In this document: one piece after another, positions 10,093-21,829 of the stretch
Layout: every line of letters starts with the position of its first letter
How positions within the stretch are numbered: position 1 is the stretch's first letter
NCBI GenBank assembly: GCA_000711775.1
Contig: ARYC01000652.1
Location: 58,927 to 122,926 of the forward strand
Direction: 5' to 3'
From: Oxytricha trifallax
Taxonomy: Eukaryota; Ciliophora; Spirotrichea; Sporadotrichida; Oxytrichidae
DNA: 64,000 nucleotides
Made by a program: the position numbers and the translations under genes
Notes under the pieces: model-generated
Databases searched by the model: none
What the model was told of the DNA's origin: nothing
Seen by the model: only the letters and a program-made list of their open reading frames with translations

Positions 10093-10914
10093 ATGAAATA
10101 AGTGCAAGAGCAATAAAAGATAATCAATTATCTTCAATTAAAGCTGAGAACTAGAGAAGTAGAAATCGAGGCGAGGATTGGTAGACTTCAAAGAGAGAAT
10201 TCAGCTTTGAAAAATGATATTGCCAAATGGGGAAATAAAAAATATGCTTAATCAAAAATTGAAACGGAAACATGTTTGTAAATAACCCCCTACATTCATA
10301 ACAGAGAACTATGCCGCTTATAAAATAGACCTCTTTAAGAAAGAAGAAATGCAATTTTTCAATTAAGAATTTCATGGAAAGTATCCAAATGTTGTAATAT
10401 ACCATTTGCAGATACAATGCTTAAATTCCCTTATTTAGTGAAGTCTGATAAAGAACTGATGACACTTGAAATTGAAAAAAAAACAAGTCCAGAAAGAAGG
10501 ATCACTTTGTTTTTGGGTGACCAATAAAAAATTAGAATTTGGTCTTAAGTTTTTTAAAACTCATAGATACACTTAGTATGATAGTATGGGAAAAAAGTTG
10601 ATGGCAATGGGAATTTTACTGTAGGGCCTGGATACTATTTTGATCACCAACATGAAATTTGTTTAATAGGCAAAAAAGGCAGAGAAATATTCAATAATGT
10701 TCTTCACTCTTACCCAAATATTATCAAAGCTAAGACAAGAGAGGCATCAAGAAAACCAGATTAGCTTTATCATATTATTAAAGCAATAATGCCAAGTGCA
10801 AAAATTATAGAATTATTTGCAAGAGACCACAACATTATTGAAGAAGGCATAGCTGTAGGAAACTAAATTAGTGATACCAAAGTGAGAAATTTAGACATTG
10901 GGGATATAGTTTGA
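10093..10914 (+). pseudogene. MT-A70 (METTL3/MTA-like) methyltransferase family gene, catalytically altered and frameshifted
   Basis: MT-A70 proteins methylate adenine in RNA or, for ciliate MTA1/MTA9, in DNA. The C-terminal half is clear: FWVTNKKLEFG, HEICLIGKKG, then SRKPDQLYHIIKAIMPS, IELFARDHN and GNQI, matching the family order up to TGA 10912-10914. Where active members have DPPW the sequence reads about YHLQ after KYPNVVI, so the S-adenosylmethionine motif is lost, as in inactive partner subunits. The N-terminal part is a charged helix from ATG 10093. Frame changes lie near 10270, at an A run near 10480 and at an A run near 10590. It may be a pseudogene, or the A-run shifts may be sequencing errors. 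Confidence 0.65.
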
Positions 10915-11454
10915 TACTAAATTAACATTAATTAAATTAAAAGTAAAATGCTTAATTTTCTTTAATTATTTGGATTATTAATTATTTAAACAAATACTCT
11001 TCGTTTTATACTTATTAATTAAATTTTATTTAACTATTTTTCAGAATTATATATTGCTTTTCATGAGAAGACTATGTTTAGATTGACTTTGTAATTTTAC
11101 TTAAATTATTCTATAATGAATTTCCTCAAATATATTGATAGTCTCACGATCAAACTAATAACATAAACCCAGATTTTTTTAGTTTGGCACTAGGGTGGCC
11201 CTTGGAGAACTTTTTACAAAATCAAAAAGGTTTTGAAAGATAGGACAAGGGGTTTTGTGGTTTATTAATTATATGATTAAATATACTTTGTATTTGTGAT
11301 TGTTATTTATATTATTTTAATATCTTTCAAATTCTTTGAAAATTCAAGTATTTGAGAGATTAGGTAAGAGCATTGTTAAAAGATCAAGGTACCCATTAAG
11401 TGTTTATTTTTTGAATTTCTTCTCCTATCATTTTTAGTGATAATTTTTATTGAA
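10915..11454. other. AT-rich intergenic stretch with an isolated G4T4-like run
   Basis: No gene seen. At about 11258-11271 the sequence AAGGGGTTTTGTGGTTT resembles a degenerate TBE right terminus, but the conserved subterminal sequence is absent and no matching left end is visible. The rest is A/T-rich. Confidence 0.3.
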
Positions 11455-12990
11455 TCAGGGATCTTGAATATTAACTTGCTTTTTAAAAACTGAAAAATAC
11501 TTTTCTGTTGGGGCCATTTCAAAATGATAAGGACCCAAATAGAGTATATTTAATTATAGTAGTCTTATTTTTCTTAAAGTTGCTAACTTCGATGATATGG
11601 GGCATTATCAACCATAAAAGCCACTTTGCTTCTCCAATTTGGTATATTACTGTCAATATTTTTGCAAAGATTAAGTATAAAAGTAGAAAATACTCTAAGT
11701 GTTAGTTCTCCCAATGTTAAGTTAATAGTAAACGTCTCCATTTGTAAAAATTCCAGCTATCAAATTTACGCTGTATACCCTTTTAAATTAGTCTGAATAA
11801 GTTTTTACTCCTGCAAGACCCCGAGATTTATAGGAAACTTCATTTGCTTAAATGCTACTTTCATCTATATTTATTATTAGTTTTCCATCATAAAGGTATT
11901 CAATAAATTTTCTAGCAGCAAAATGTCTGGCTAAATACACTACTAATTGTTTGTTCTTATATCCAGACTGTAAAGTATCTTATAAGAAAACAACTTATTT
12001 TACTTTATGGTTTTCGAATTTGGCTTTATGAAACCCTTATTCCCAATTTTTTAATAATTAATTCTTGTATAATCTTAACTGACTTTAATAAAGTTGTTTT
12101 ACTTAGTTCTTCTCTAATAAAATTGCAAGCATACTCTTATGTCTTAGTTTAATTTTTAATTCTTAAGTTTTAACTCTCAAAAAATGGGTCGGCTTATTGT
12201 TTTATTATATTATCCAATTGATATCAGCTGATTTCAAAACGTTTAAGTATTTATACTTTAGTGCAGTTGCCTTCTTTCAATAAACTAATTATCCTTTAGC
12301 CTTATAAGGAATTTATTTCAGTTTACTTATTAGCTAAATTTTTTATTCTCTCTTGATTTGTGTCGAAACTAGTTCTTTGTTATTGTTTTTACTTTAGAAT
12401 ATTTTTGAGTCATCATCAGAACTTTTACTAAAAAGGTTTTGCTCTAAAAATTATTTGGTTTCAAGATATAGCTCAACTTAATCAACACCTGTAAATTGTA
12501 AAGTTTTCTGAAATTAAATATGGCATTCTAATACTTTTGTAAAGCATACTCTAAATTCTTCTTAAAATTTTATTTACTCATGATTTTGCTCGAGCTATTT
12601 AAGAGTATGCTTAATTTCTAGAGTCGAAAATAATAAACTTTGGGCAGTCTAAAGTTTAATTTAGCAACACAATATTTTCTAGTCCTTATATAGTTTAATT
12701 TGAGACTTCAAAAACTCTAATTGAGCAAATTTATTCATGAGGCAACTTTATTAATTGTGTTATTTCAAAATGTAAACTATCGTCTTTATCTGAATTTTCT
12801 TCAACTTATTTTCTTTTTCTTCAGAGTCTTTTAATTCTTCTTCAGATGAAGATAAGTAGTCACTACAATAGTATTTCTTATGTCTTTCTGAATAAGTGTT
12901 CTTTTCATAAAATTATTAAAATTGTTATTGTAAAGTTAATTTTGACTCTAGTGGAATTATTCTCTTATAAAGAATTTACTCTCTTCTAGA
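11455..12990 (-). pseudogene. Tc1/mariner (IS630-like) DDE transposase, degraded, not TBE
   Basis: A long acidic and glutamine-rich N-terminal region starts near 12990 (SSSEEELKDSEE). It is followed by helix-turn-helix-like segments (LLKEGNCTKVQILKRFEIS, then IIKKLGIRVSQS). The DDE core has IINIDESSIQ, MVDNAPYHRSQ and MAPTEKYFSVFKKQ, giving the three acidic positions. The family stop is the TGA complement at 11455-11457. Frame changes separate the HTH and core blocks, and one lies between the second and third catalytic segments. It is unlike the TBE transposase in all motifs. It faces away from the gene at 13109, with about 120 bases between them. Confidence 0.72.
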
Positions 12991-13108
12991 GTTAATTAAT
13001 TGTTTTAATATTTAAATATTTAGTTTAAACTAATTTATAATATATTTTTACTAAAATCATTCCCTCTTTTATTATTTTAAGTAACAACTTTAAAAAATAC
13101 TGTTAGAA

Positions 13109-13937
13109 ATGGAAAGCAATTTACAACAAGTTAATATCCATTAACTAAAAGAGAAAATAAGGAGTAAAAAAGAATTATACGATTTCTTAACTTAGGAATG
13201 TGCAACTTATTTGCCAAAAATAAATTGCACGAATGTGTACTTCTTCAGGGATATCATTGATGGAAAGAAAGAGGTAAGACTATTTAAGTCTATAGTTTTA
13301 GTACTTAAAACGGAATAATGTAGTGCTTTCAGCAGTTCCTTATATTGAAGGTTAAACTTCAGATGATTTTTTAGCATTCACAGAAGGCAGACCTGAATTA
13401 CTTAAATATTTGCCAAGTCAATGCGACTGACTACATCTTGATAAACGATGGATTTGTGACGTTTTATTATCTCTTGATTAGGATGGGGTGCTTCAAATGA
13501 TTTAGGATGCGAAACTAAAACGACGAGAAAGACTGGACTAATCATAGAACATGATAGTCCATATGAAGCGCGAGTTTGCAAATGCACTCTAAAATAGTCT
13601 TAATTTTAGTGGTAAGTACAAGTTCTTATCACTTTATTTATAGTGTAAAAGGGGGGGGTCTGTCTAACTCATGAAACAAAGTGCCAAACGAAAATCAAGA
13701 CATTAACAAGATGAAGAAATGAAGGGTCATGAGGTATAAGAATTGCCATCGAAGAGAAAATACCTATATGAAAATAAAAGAAAAAAGGATAAAGTCAATT
13801 AAATGAAAGGCGAAATAAGTGACTTTATAAATTACAAAAATTTGGTCATGCAACTTCATGACTAAGGGATTATAGATGGTGAAGGCAAACATTAAAACTT
13901 AGAAGGTTCATCGCAGAACAATAATTTTATGATTTGA
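13109..13937 (+). pseudogene. Unknown basic protein divergent from the transposase, one internal TGA
   Basis: From ATG 13109 (MESNLQQVNIHQLKEK) the frame reads to about 13270. It resumes as VPYIEGQTSDDFLAFTEG, PELLKYLPSQCD, an in-frame TGA, DKRWICDVLLSLDQDG and MKREFANALQNSLNFSG. A lysine/arginine-rich tail follows, ending at TGA 13935-13937. A GTAAG to AG intron of roughly 65 bases near 13273-13340 joins the first two blocks. I do not recognise the family. Its head-to-head position with a DDE transposase suggests an accessory protein of that element; this is inference. Confidence 0.55.
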
Positions 13938-14660
13938 ATTAGTTAAGTTAACTTAATTTGGTTCCCAAATTTTAACATTAACACTAAAAGTCTAGCAAAC
14001 TCTAGTATAAAAATTAAAGCTTTTATATAATTTGCTCAATTAAGTTTATGCATACTTGAAATATAATAAACTTTCTATCTCAAGTATAGTTAATAAGCTT
14101 ATAAAAAACATAAAAATATAATTAGTGTAGTTTAAAATAAGCAAATAATATTATTGACAACTAAATGCTTTTAAAAACTAACATTTTGATATTGAAAAAT
14201 GAAAGGAATAGGTTGAAATTCCCTAAATAAAATATCTAAACAATTTATTCAAGCATCTCATATTTCAAGTTTGTACGCCTAAATAATATTAATATATAAA
14301 TAGGGTCGTTTTTATTGTATTTATTATTAATAAAGTTAAAGGACTTGTTTTAATGTCTTTATCAGAGAGTTTAAAGAATTTGTTTGAATTAATAAGATTC
14401 TAATTAATAAGTCTTATAAAATAGGAGTTTGTTATACTTTGTTAGAGTTGTTATAGTTTGTTAGACTTTTTATTATTTTAAATATACTATTTTTAGTATC
14501 TTATTTAATAATAGTAGTTCGAATAATAAAAAAATAAGCAATTTATGTATTTAATGAAGAGCATTTTAGATTTTAATAGTACTAACTCAAGATAAGACTA
14601 CGAATTATAATAGAACCTTAAATTAGCAACCAGGAATGTTATATAAGCAAGTCAAGATAA
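13938..14660. other. AT-rich intergenic stretch
   Basis: A/T-rich with no gene, repeat or terminus that I can support. It separates the accessory-type gene from the glutamine-rich gene to the right. Confidence 0.4.
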
Positions 14661-16084
14661 AAACAAATATTAACAAAGAATGAGCTGAATTTTTTGATGA
14701 TGATCAACTTAAGGAGCTTAAATATAAGGAATAGAGGACTAAGATTATGAAGCATTTAAAACAGTAAGGCATTCAGGGAAAGAAAACGTATAAAGATGTA
14801 AAAGCTCAATTACAAAAGCGATTTCACAAGGATGAATTATAACATCATCGAAACTGGCTAATAACAACTTTGAACTCCAGAAAAAGCGATAGTAATGATC
14901 AACCCCTGGTAAATAAGTTTCTACAAAATAACTCTAAAATTAATAAGATTAAAAAGTGAGCTAAAATATTTAACGAAAACCCATTACGATAAGTAGTGAT
15001 TAAGGAAGTAATAATTCAGATGAACTACCACAAAGTGAACAGAATTCACTCTGGCTTATAATCATTAAATTCATAATAGCTTAAAACAGACACTGAAGAA
15101 TTTCAAAAAAAAGTCCGATACAACTTTTCTGAATTAAATTAATTAGAGGAAATCGTAAATTACTAGTTTCAAGGATTGACTTAATAAGCTTTGAATGACA
15201 TGAAAGAGAAGCTGATAGCTCAAATGCCAGAGATGTTATAAGATTAACTTAATGAAATGCATGACAAAAAACTCTAACTTAAAATTGAATAATTAGCAAA
15301 CTTCAGGAAAAGTGGATGGGATGGATATTCAAATGATATACCAATTGATAAAAGATGGAAAGGACGAAATTTAAAATTCGTTTTAGTGCTTGTTTATGAT
15401 ATTAAAGAATTATCTCCACAATCGGAATTGCAATATAAGAGTCCTTAGCAAACTAATTTAAAAGATTTACATAACTTTTTGCAAAGCTTGAAACAACTAA
15501 TTGACGAAAATTAATATTAACTCAAACTTTTAAGTGAGTAATAAAAGATATTTGAGGTTCATATATCTAACCAATAAAAAGAATACTAAGAAAAATAAAA
15601 GGTCTAGTCATTAAATTCCAAAAACGTTTTGGATTAAGTAAATACTATTTGTGCTGACCTTGCAAAAAAGTTTAATAGCAATTTTGATATTATAAACAAC
15701 ACCATTAAGGAACTTAAAAACAGAGTAATCTGTATTGAAAAACCATAATTAAAAAAGAGTATGGACTAAATTAATACTTTAAGCAATTTAAATGGCATGT
15801 CATAATAGTTAAATCAAACTTAAACTATATAAAGTATCAACGATCTCTAATAACTCGCAGAATCTGAATTAAACAAAACAATTTAAAGGTTTAACTCTTA
15901 AACCTCTCTGTCAAATTCGTGTCTATCGATGGGAAGTAGTTCATGTTTGACAATATAGGGAAGAAATTTATTCCAATATAAGAAAATAACTATTTATGAT
16001 TTAAACTATATAGGTATAACTTATTTACTCCATTTTATTGCTTTACTTAATGACCTTCATGAGCATCCGTGTTATCTAAGTTAT
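14637..16084 (+). pseudogene. Glutamine-rich coiled-coil protein of unknown function, two internal TGA codons
   Basis: With TAA/TAG as glutamine a single frame runs from ATG 14637 to the G4T4 run, broken only by TGA near 14686 and 14956. Blocks include AEFFDDDQLKELKYKEQ, KKTYKDVKAQLQKRF, EKLIAQMPEMLQDQLNEM and KRWKGRNLKFVLVLVYDI. Long Q/K/E-rich helices follow, typical of coiled coils. No catalytic motif is recognised. Each TGA is followed by GCT, which could be chance. The last part runs into a telomere-like repeat without a clear stop. Confidence 0.45.
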
Positions 16085-16100
16085 GGGGTTTTGGGGTTTA
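16085..16100 (+). repeat. Isolated G4T4G4T3 telomere-like run
   Basis: GGGGTTTTGGGGTTT preceded by TTAT and followed by AATATG. TBE right termini look like this, but the TBE subterminal sequence is missing and no partner terminus lies to the left. It could be the end of an unrelated C4A4-ended element, or DNA derived from a macronuclear chromosome end. Confidence 0.6.
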
Positions 16101-16193
16101 ATATGATTAAAATAATTTGCATTAGTGATCTGTCTAAAATAAGATAATAAATAACTTGCAAATATTAATCTTTTAAAGCAACCTCTTAATAAA

Positions 16194-17660
16194 ATGAAAA
16201 ATCTTTTGCCTGATCCAACAGGAGATAGAGTCATCAAAGAACTCTAACCACCTCCCCTATTCCTCATTACTCATGAATTACTGTTTCCTGCTAGGCTGAA
16301 GATAGGAAAATAATAAATTCCAGATTTTAATATGCACAAGAATTAATATTTTTATATTAAACTACTATAAAGGTAAATAAATTCCCATTTTACACATTTA
16401 ATTAATAAAATATAATTTTTATTGATAAAATTAAAGAAATGATTATCTAGTTAGTGTGAGAGGGGGAAATGCACATGGAAGATTTAGTTTAGATCATACA
16501 AAATTGCATTAATGTTATGAGTAAGTATTCCAAAAATTTATATTATATAGTCTATCGAAAAAAATATGGTTTTTTTTAATATATGTAGATTAATCTAGTA
16601 GCATTCGATAAAATTTTTGATAAAAATTTTCGAAGACAATTTTCGTTCAATATTTTTATTTTATTAGAGAAAGAATAAAACCTCATAAAGGTCTAAGACC
16701 GACTGTGTTGGTGGATATACATGGATAATTTTTGATTTAGTTAATTTAATAGGGAAAGCTGGAGACCTCAAGCTGACAAAGTAAGTTTTACAAATTTAAT
16801 TTTTAAAATATCATTATTTGGAAAATATGGATTAAGATGCTTTTAGAATAAATTATTTTAAAAAATATTCTATTTCCAATTTTTTAAACCTATAACCGTA
16901 TTTTATATCGATAAGAAGAATATTTATAATTCTCATATATTTAAGGGTTTAAAATATAGTTTCAATTGGATAAAATTTAAATATAATTAAGAATTGTAGT
17001 ATTCTTGAAAAAAAGTAAAAAAATAATCTTTTCATTCCCTTTATGATATCTTTTAAATTAATAGAAGCATTTCTTAATTATAAAATAAGCTGACGTTATT
17101 TTTCTAATTTTTATTTATTCCCACTTTATTAACCTTAATATATTAAACATATATCTTATAGATACGCATTTTTGGGTGATTATGTCGCTCATGGAGTTTA
17201 CTCCCTAGGATGTTTGATGCTCCTATTCACAATAAAGGTATTTGATTATTTCTTTAGTAACAATTTAATTTCTTTGTTGAATTACCCTAGAAATTTTTTT
17301 CTTTTGAGAGGTAATATGAGTGCAGAACAGTAACTGAGCATTTCACATTCCGCACGGAAGTTATCACTAAATTTGATGATGAAATACATGAATTAGTGAT
17401 GAGTGTGTTCGATTGCTTGCCACTAGCTGCAGTCGTAAAAAATACTTATTCAATAAAAAATCACCTATTTTATTAAGACATTTTTTTTATTTAATTATCT
17501 CTGTATGCACGGAGGTGTTTCACCAGAAATTACTCATACAGACGACATTCAAAAAGATTGATAGATTTTGAAGAAAATCCTAAGCGTTCCTGTAGTACTA
17601 AGTATGGACTTAAACCTACCAAGAAATTAATAGAGCCTTAAAACTTCACTCTGCTTGTGC
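16194..17660 (+). pseudogene. PPP-family protein phosphatase (calcineurin A-like), decayed
   Basis: PPP phosphatases remove phosphate from Ser/Thr using two metals held by GDxHG, GDxVDRG and GNHE motifs. From ATG 16194 the frame reads MKNLLPDPTGDRVIKEL and ITHELLFPARLK, like calcineurin-type N termini. Then come VLVDIHGQF (first motif with G to V), FLGDYVAHG (DRG changed to AHG), FLLRGN with a missing base at the histidine, ECRTVTEHFTFRTEV, VFDCLPLAAVV and MHGGVSPEI. Blocks are separated by AT-rich introns or eliminated segments. At least four single-base indels and two altered metal ligands make it non-functional. It stops short of TBE D. Confidence 0.75.
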
Positions 17661-17820
17661 GTGCGCATCAATTTCAGATGAAAGACTAGAAAATGCATAA
17701 TTGGGATAAAACAGCTTACATTCCAACTCAAACCCCAAAAACCTCTTAAATAGATATTAAGTGAATTAATTTTTAGAGTATATTTGGAGTTAGTAGATAA
17801 ATTTTGCCTACTTGCATAAT

Positions 17821-18833
17821 GAGAAAGAAATAGAAATTATCGTTTTACAGCTCTATTTATGATGAGAAATATTTAAATTTACTGGTGTAGAATGAGTTTT
17901 AATATAGATTAAGTTAAAGCAGTTCTTTATGAGCACAACTGCAAAAACTCTATATCAAGAGTACCTTGACTATTAGAAAATTACTTTCTCACTTTTAAGT
18001 ATTTCAATTCTATAGGTGCATGCTGCAAGAAAACAAATGCTCTCTCTGTTGCATATTTATTACCTCTACAACTATAAGACTATAAGTACTCGGTATTTTT
18101 TCCCTAGACTAAAGAGCTGAAATGCTTCATCTCTTATTATTTAGTTTTCTCAACTATCATAGACTATTAATAATATTTATAGAGGAAATGGTATTTCTTT
18201 AAAGACTTTCAAGTAAGTCAAGAGAGTAATTGATTTTGAGGTACCATTTTATCAAAATAAATTAGACTAAAATTATGATTAAATTTAGAGATCTATTGAT
18301 AATAAGGCTATCTAAAAATAGGATAAACTCTTACTCGTTTTATTCACAGAATAGTTTAGCTTTTTAAGAACTCTTTATACTGCTCTTTCTTTATTGAGTG
18401 AGGGCTAATTAAATAATTTCTTAAGCTTAAATCTTCAATAATATCACCTAATATTGCATGAGTCAAAATCTTTACTTTTTTCAAACAAATTCTATATTAT
18501 CACACCTGTATTAGTAGAGATTTTGAAGGTAAATAATTTTTAATCTGTGTGTATCTATTTTACCTCAGTTCATAAGATCATAAGATTAAGGATGTCTTAA
18601 AAACTTATGAAAATAACACAGCTTTTGAATATAACAATATTATTGACAAAAGATCTAATAAAATTCTACTGTAGTGAGATTAAGACTCACTAATTAAATT
18701 ATTGCTGTATCATCTAATGAATGACTTGCCTATTGATACAGTCGACTTGATAATTACAAGATTGCGAGCAAAGATAATGCAACAGTATTTTCAAGAAAAG
18801 GAAGAATTAATGTTTATAACAAGACTTAGAACT
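17821..18833 (+). pseudogene. TBE D transposase remnant
   Basis: Follows the TBE transposase from the N-terminal segment (ATG AGA AAG AAA at about 17819) to the final exon, with many substitutions and frame breaks. The first catalytic segment is displaced by a rearranged stretch (18300-18540) containing partly reversed-looking TBE sequence; the SVHK segment is only faintly visible at about 18565. It lacks the family TGA at codon 71 because the local sequence differs. Confidence 0.7.
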
Positions 18834-18841
18834 AAATGAAA

Positions 18842-19140
18842 GAATAGCTTCAAATCTAAATAAACTCATAAAGAGATCAGATTCTCTTTCTTTTTTACTT
18901 TTGGTGCTTCGAAGTCCTTGTTACTAATTGATCCAGCATCATCATCATCATTATCTATATTTATTTAATCATGCTTTTAAGCCTTTTTATAAATTTCTAA
19001 ATCATTTATTATAAATTTCTTTTTTTGAGACTTTCTCTCTTTGTGAATTTTTTATCATTAGAATAATACCAGTTCTAGGCATGCTACAAAGTTATAAATC
19101 AAAGCTTACCAGAAAGATAAGGATGCTTTTTAAGCTGATC
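18842..19140 (-). pseudogene. TBE D 22-kDa-class gene, 3' fragment
   Basis: Only the C-terminal exon and the 26-base intron region remain. The intron GTAAGCTTTGATTTATAAC is at about 19087-19112 and is nearly identical to that of TBE A, B and C despite the decay of the exons. The 5' part, including the 36-base intron, is deleted together with the spacer. Confidence 0.7.
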
Positions 19141-19162
19141 AATTAAGGTCCCCTTTTGAACA

Positions 19163-20222
19163 TAGTGGCTAACTTAAAATTACAAAGGAGTTTCTCTTGT
19201 TACTGGAGAAATATTGCTCAGCTTTGGTTCCACTGAGACACCAGAGATCATCTCTATTTAAAGGGAAGCAGAGCACAGAGCCATTGAGTTTGTAATAGAA
19301 GAATCTATATAGAATGTGAGGATTAGTATCATATGTGAGTTAAAACATTAATTGGAGATGTTGAAGAAGATAAAGAACAGATTCCAATTGAAAATTAAAT
19401 ATTTGAATGCCAAGATTGCTAAATAGTTTCTTATCTGCTCAATTAAGCTTAAAGAAGTACCTTATTGATACACTTTGGAAAGACGAAGCTTTGTACTAAT
19501 CATTCTTAAATCGATGTCATGTTCTAAGCACAATTGAATAAAGCCTTAAACTCTCTCAGCTAAGTTAAGCAAAATATTCAAAAGCATCACCTAAATGAGT
19601 TTGAGAAGTAAAAGTTGGTACCTGAAAAAATATTTAATACTCTCAAGTCTCAAAGAAAATAACAAGAGAGTCTAAAAGATGGTAGCAATTGTAAAAATGG
19701 ATCAATCAGCTGGTAAGACATTTTTATCATGCTTTAGAGAGAATGCTATGTATATATATTTTTAAGCAGATATATTTTTAAGCAGGGTGTAAAAGAACTC
19801 ACTAATTTAGGCTATTTTCACGGATTTTTGAACCTAAAAATTTCATACTAATCCTCTTCCCTTTATAAAATCGTAGTTATATATTACAATAGAGCTATAA
19901 GATAAGAGATAGAGCAACTTTAGCTAAGGTTCCTTTGTTACAGATACTAATAAATAGATTGATATAACCCTTTAATGAGGATTTCGGGAAGTTGCTGCTT
20001 TGTAAGAGTTCGAATTTAAAATATTTCTTATTTTGATATTAAGCATGAGAAACAATTAATAAAGAATATTGAGAAGATATAAAGTAAGAAGGTGAATGAT
20101 AAAAATATAAAATAGTAGAATTGCTATTTTTAGAGCACCAGCCTATTCAAAATAAAACTTAAAGACATATAAATGTCACTTTAGACAGAAGTTTCTTGAT
20201 TTTTAACATAAAAAAATTAGTT
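19163..20222 (+). pseudogene. TBE D zinc-finger/kinase remnant
   Basis: Begins with the conserved N-terminal coding stretch, but the start is altered (ACATAGTGG where others have ACATGGCGG). The zinc-finger region and kinase region are recognisable but shortened and frame-broken; the kinase N-lobe is mostly deleted around 19770. The catalytic loop survives only as HG-FLNLKI-like sequence. Confidence 0.7.
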
Positions 20223-20362
20223 TAATTAAGCAAACTTATAATAATTAAATACAAATTAAAAAGTCTACTTAAATCTGATTATACATTTTTATCATAAAAA
20301 CTACTTCTATCCATACTATAAATAAATACCAACAACATAAAATAAACGGTTTTATAGTTTTG

Positions 20363-21829
20363 GCATAACTGTTTTCAGCGCTCCAAATTACTGTGATTGT
20401 TATAATAACAAAGCTTCTACTATCAAGATCGATGTGAGTCCCATATTCTTCATTTTGTAAATTGTTTCTAATTTGCTCTAAATGAATATGTCAAATCATT
20501 ATAATTCTATAGGGTTAGAACTTTGGATTAAAAACTTTGAAAAGTGCCACATTCCTACGACCAAGCAGGTGGGCTAAAACTTTTTGAATTCTCAATGCCC
20601 TGCATCATTGAAAAATTTCTTGACACACTGTTTAACATCCTAGAGCAAACTGCTGATACTGGGGAGACTTTGAAGTGATTGAAGATTAACTAACATTTCA
20701 GTCAAACCTAGTATAGATATTGATTTAATTAAGATTAACATTTAGCATCAAAATTACGATGAAATTAATTGATTTTTTTTCAATTTTAATTATACTTAAA
20801 TTGATTGGAGCAAAACTGATATATAGGATATGAAAACGAAAGTTAACACTGTGAGTAGAAAGTGAAGAATGCACAAGAATCTCATAAAAAATCACGATAT
20901 CCTTTTATAAATTAAAATGGCTAGTGATGGTAGAATTCCAAGAGGTCTCCTATTCACAAAATTATATATAATCAATTTAAAACGTTTTTTACATCTGTAA
21001 AATACAGATAAACATTTTAAGTATATATTTTAGATTAGCAGGCAAACCAGCAATAAGAAACACATTTAAAGAATTCGATTTAGCTTAGGTGGTAGATCAA
21101 GAAAATGAGAAGATACCCAAACCCATGAGCAAACAATGAGAACACCAAAGAAAGATGAAATTGCAAACTAAATTTCTTACAAAGAGGAATTGTTAGTTAA
21201 TTCTAAGCAAATTTATTCTAGATTAAATTAATTTTAGATTTAAATCATGATATATGGGCACTCTCACTCTCATTTTGAGGTTTTATATCCTAAAATTTAG
21301 CAACAATTATTAATAAAATAATTATAATTATATATATAAAGCAGTGTTTTTACTTGAAACATATTTAAACTTAACCATTTAATCTACCATATTAGACATC
21401 CCCTCTTTATGATGTTTATCATAAAATAAGATAAAATTATATTAACAGATTATATCATATGAGATATACCAATAATCTGTCAAGAAAATGATAAATATTG
21501 ATAAAACTAGTAAGCAATTGGAAGATTGCAAAAGTAAATAATGTATTAATTATTTTATAATTATTAACTTTTGAATCGTAGGCAACCTCATATGCTTGCA
21601 TGTAAAATTCTTTTTAGCGCGCTAAACACTTTCTGCCTCTACACACATTTTTAGAATATTTTTTTAAATAAATATGACTGTATATTAAATATTGAGCATG
21701 CAAACATTTAGTTTACCTATTAAATCAAATAATTCTTAAATTGTAACTATTGCAATTTATAATAGTAAAATTATAATTCTTTTTGTTGAGTTTTCCACAT
21801 TTCAAATTTGCATAGCAATAATATATCTT
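20363..21829. other. AT-rich stretch with one short coding-like segment
   Basis: At about 20551-20676 (+) a frame reads YDQAGGLKLFEFSMP, IIEKFLDTLFNILEQ and ends in TGA. It looks like a real exon or relic but I cannot name it. The rest, including 20690-21829, is AT-rich with no gene I can support. Confidence 0.35.

Larger units (their letters stand above)
17729..20362 (+). mobile_element. TBE D: old, internally deleted TBE
   Basis: Left terminus CAAACCCCAAAAACC at 17729 and right terminus near GGTTTTATAGTTTTG at 20362, both decayed. Subterminal sequence around 17821-17890 matches TBE B. Order: transposase remnant, C-terminal half of the 22-kDa-class gene, then a junction near 19140 where its other half and the whole spacer are gone, then a zinc-finger/kinase remnant. 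About 2.6 kb instead of 4.1 kb. No exact target duplication can be read. Confidence 0.8.

Noticed and set aside
11258-11271. AAGGGGTTTTGTGG as a TBE terminus
   Set aside because: No subterminal match, no partner end and no ATT pairing; kept only as a note in the intergenic entry.
13651-13660. G-run near 13655 as a telomeric or TBE end
   Set aside because: A plain run of eight G without T4 alternation and with no subterminal TBE sequence.
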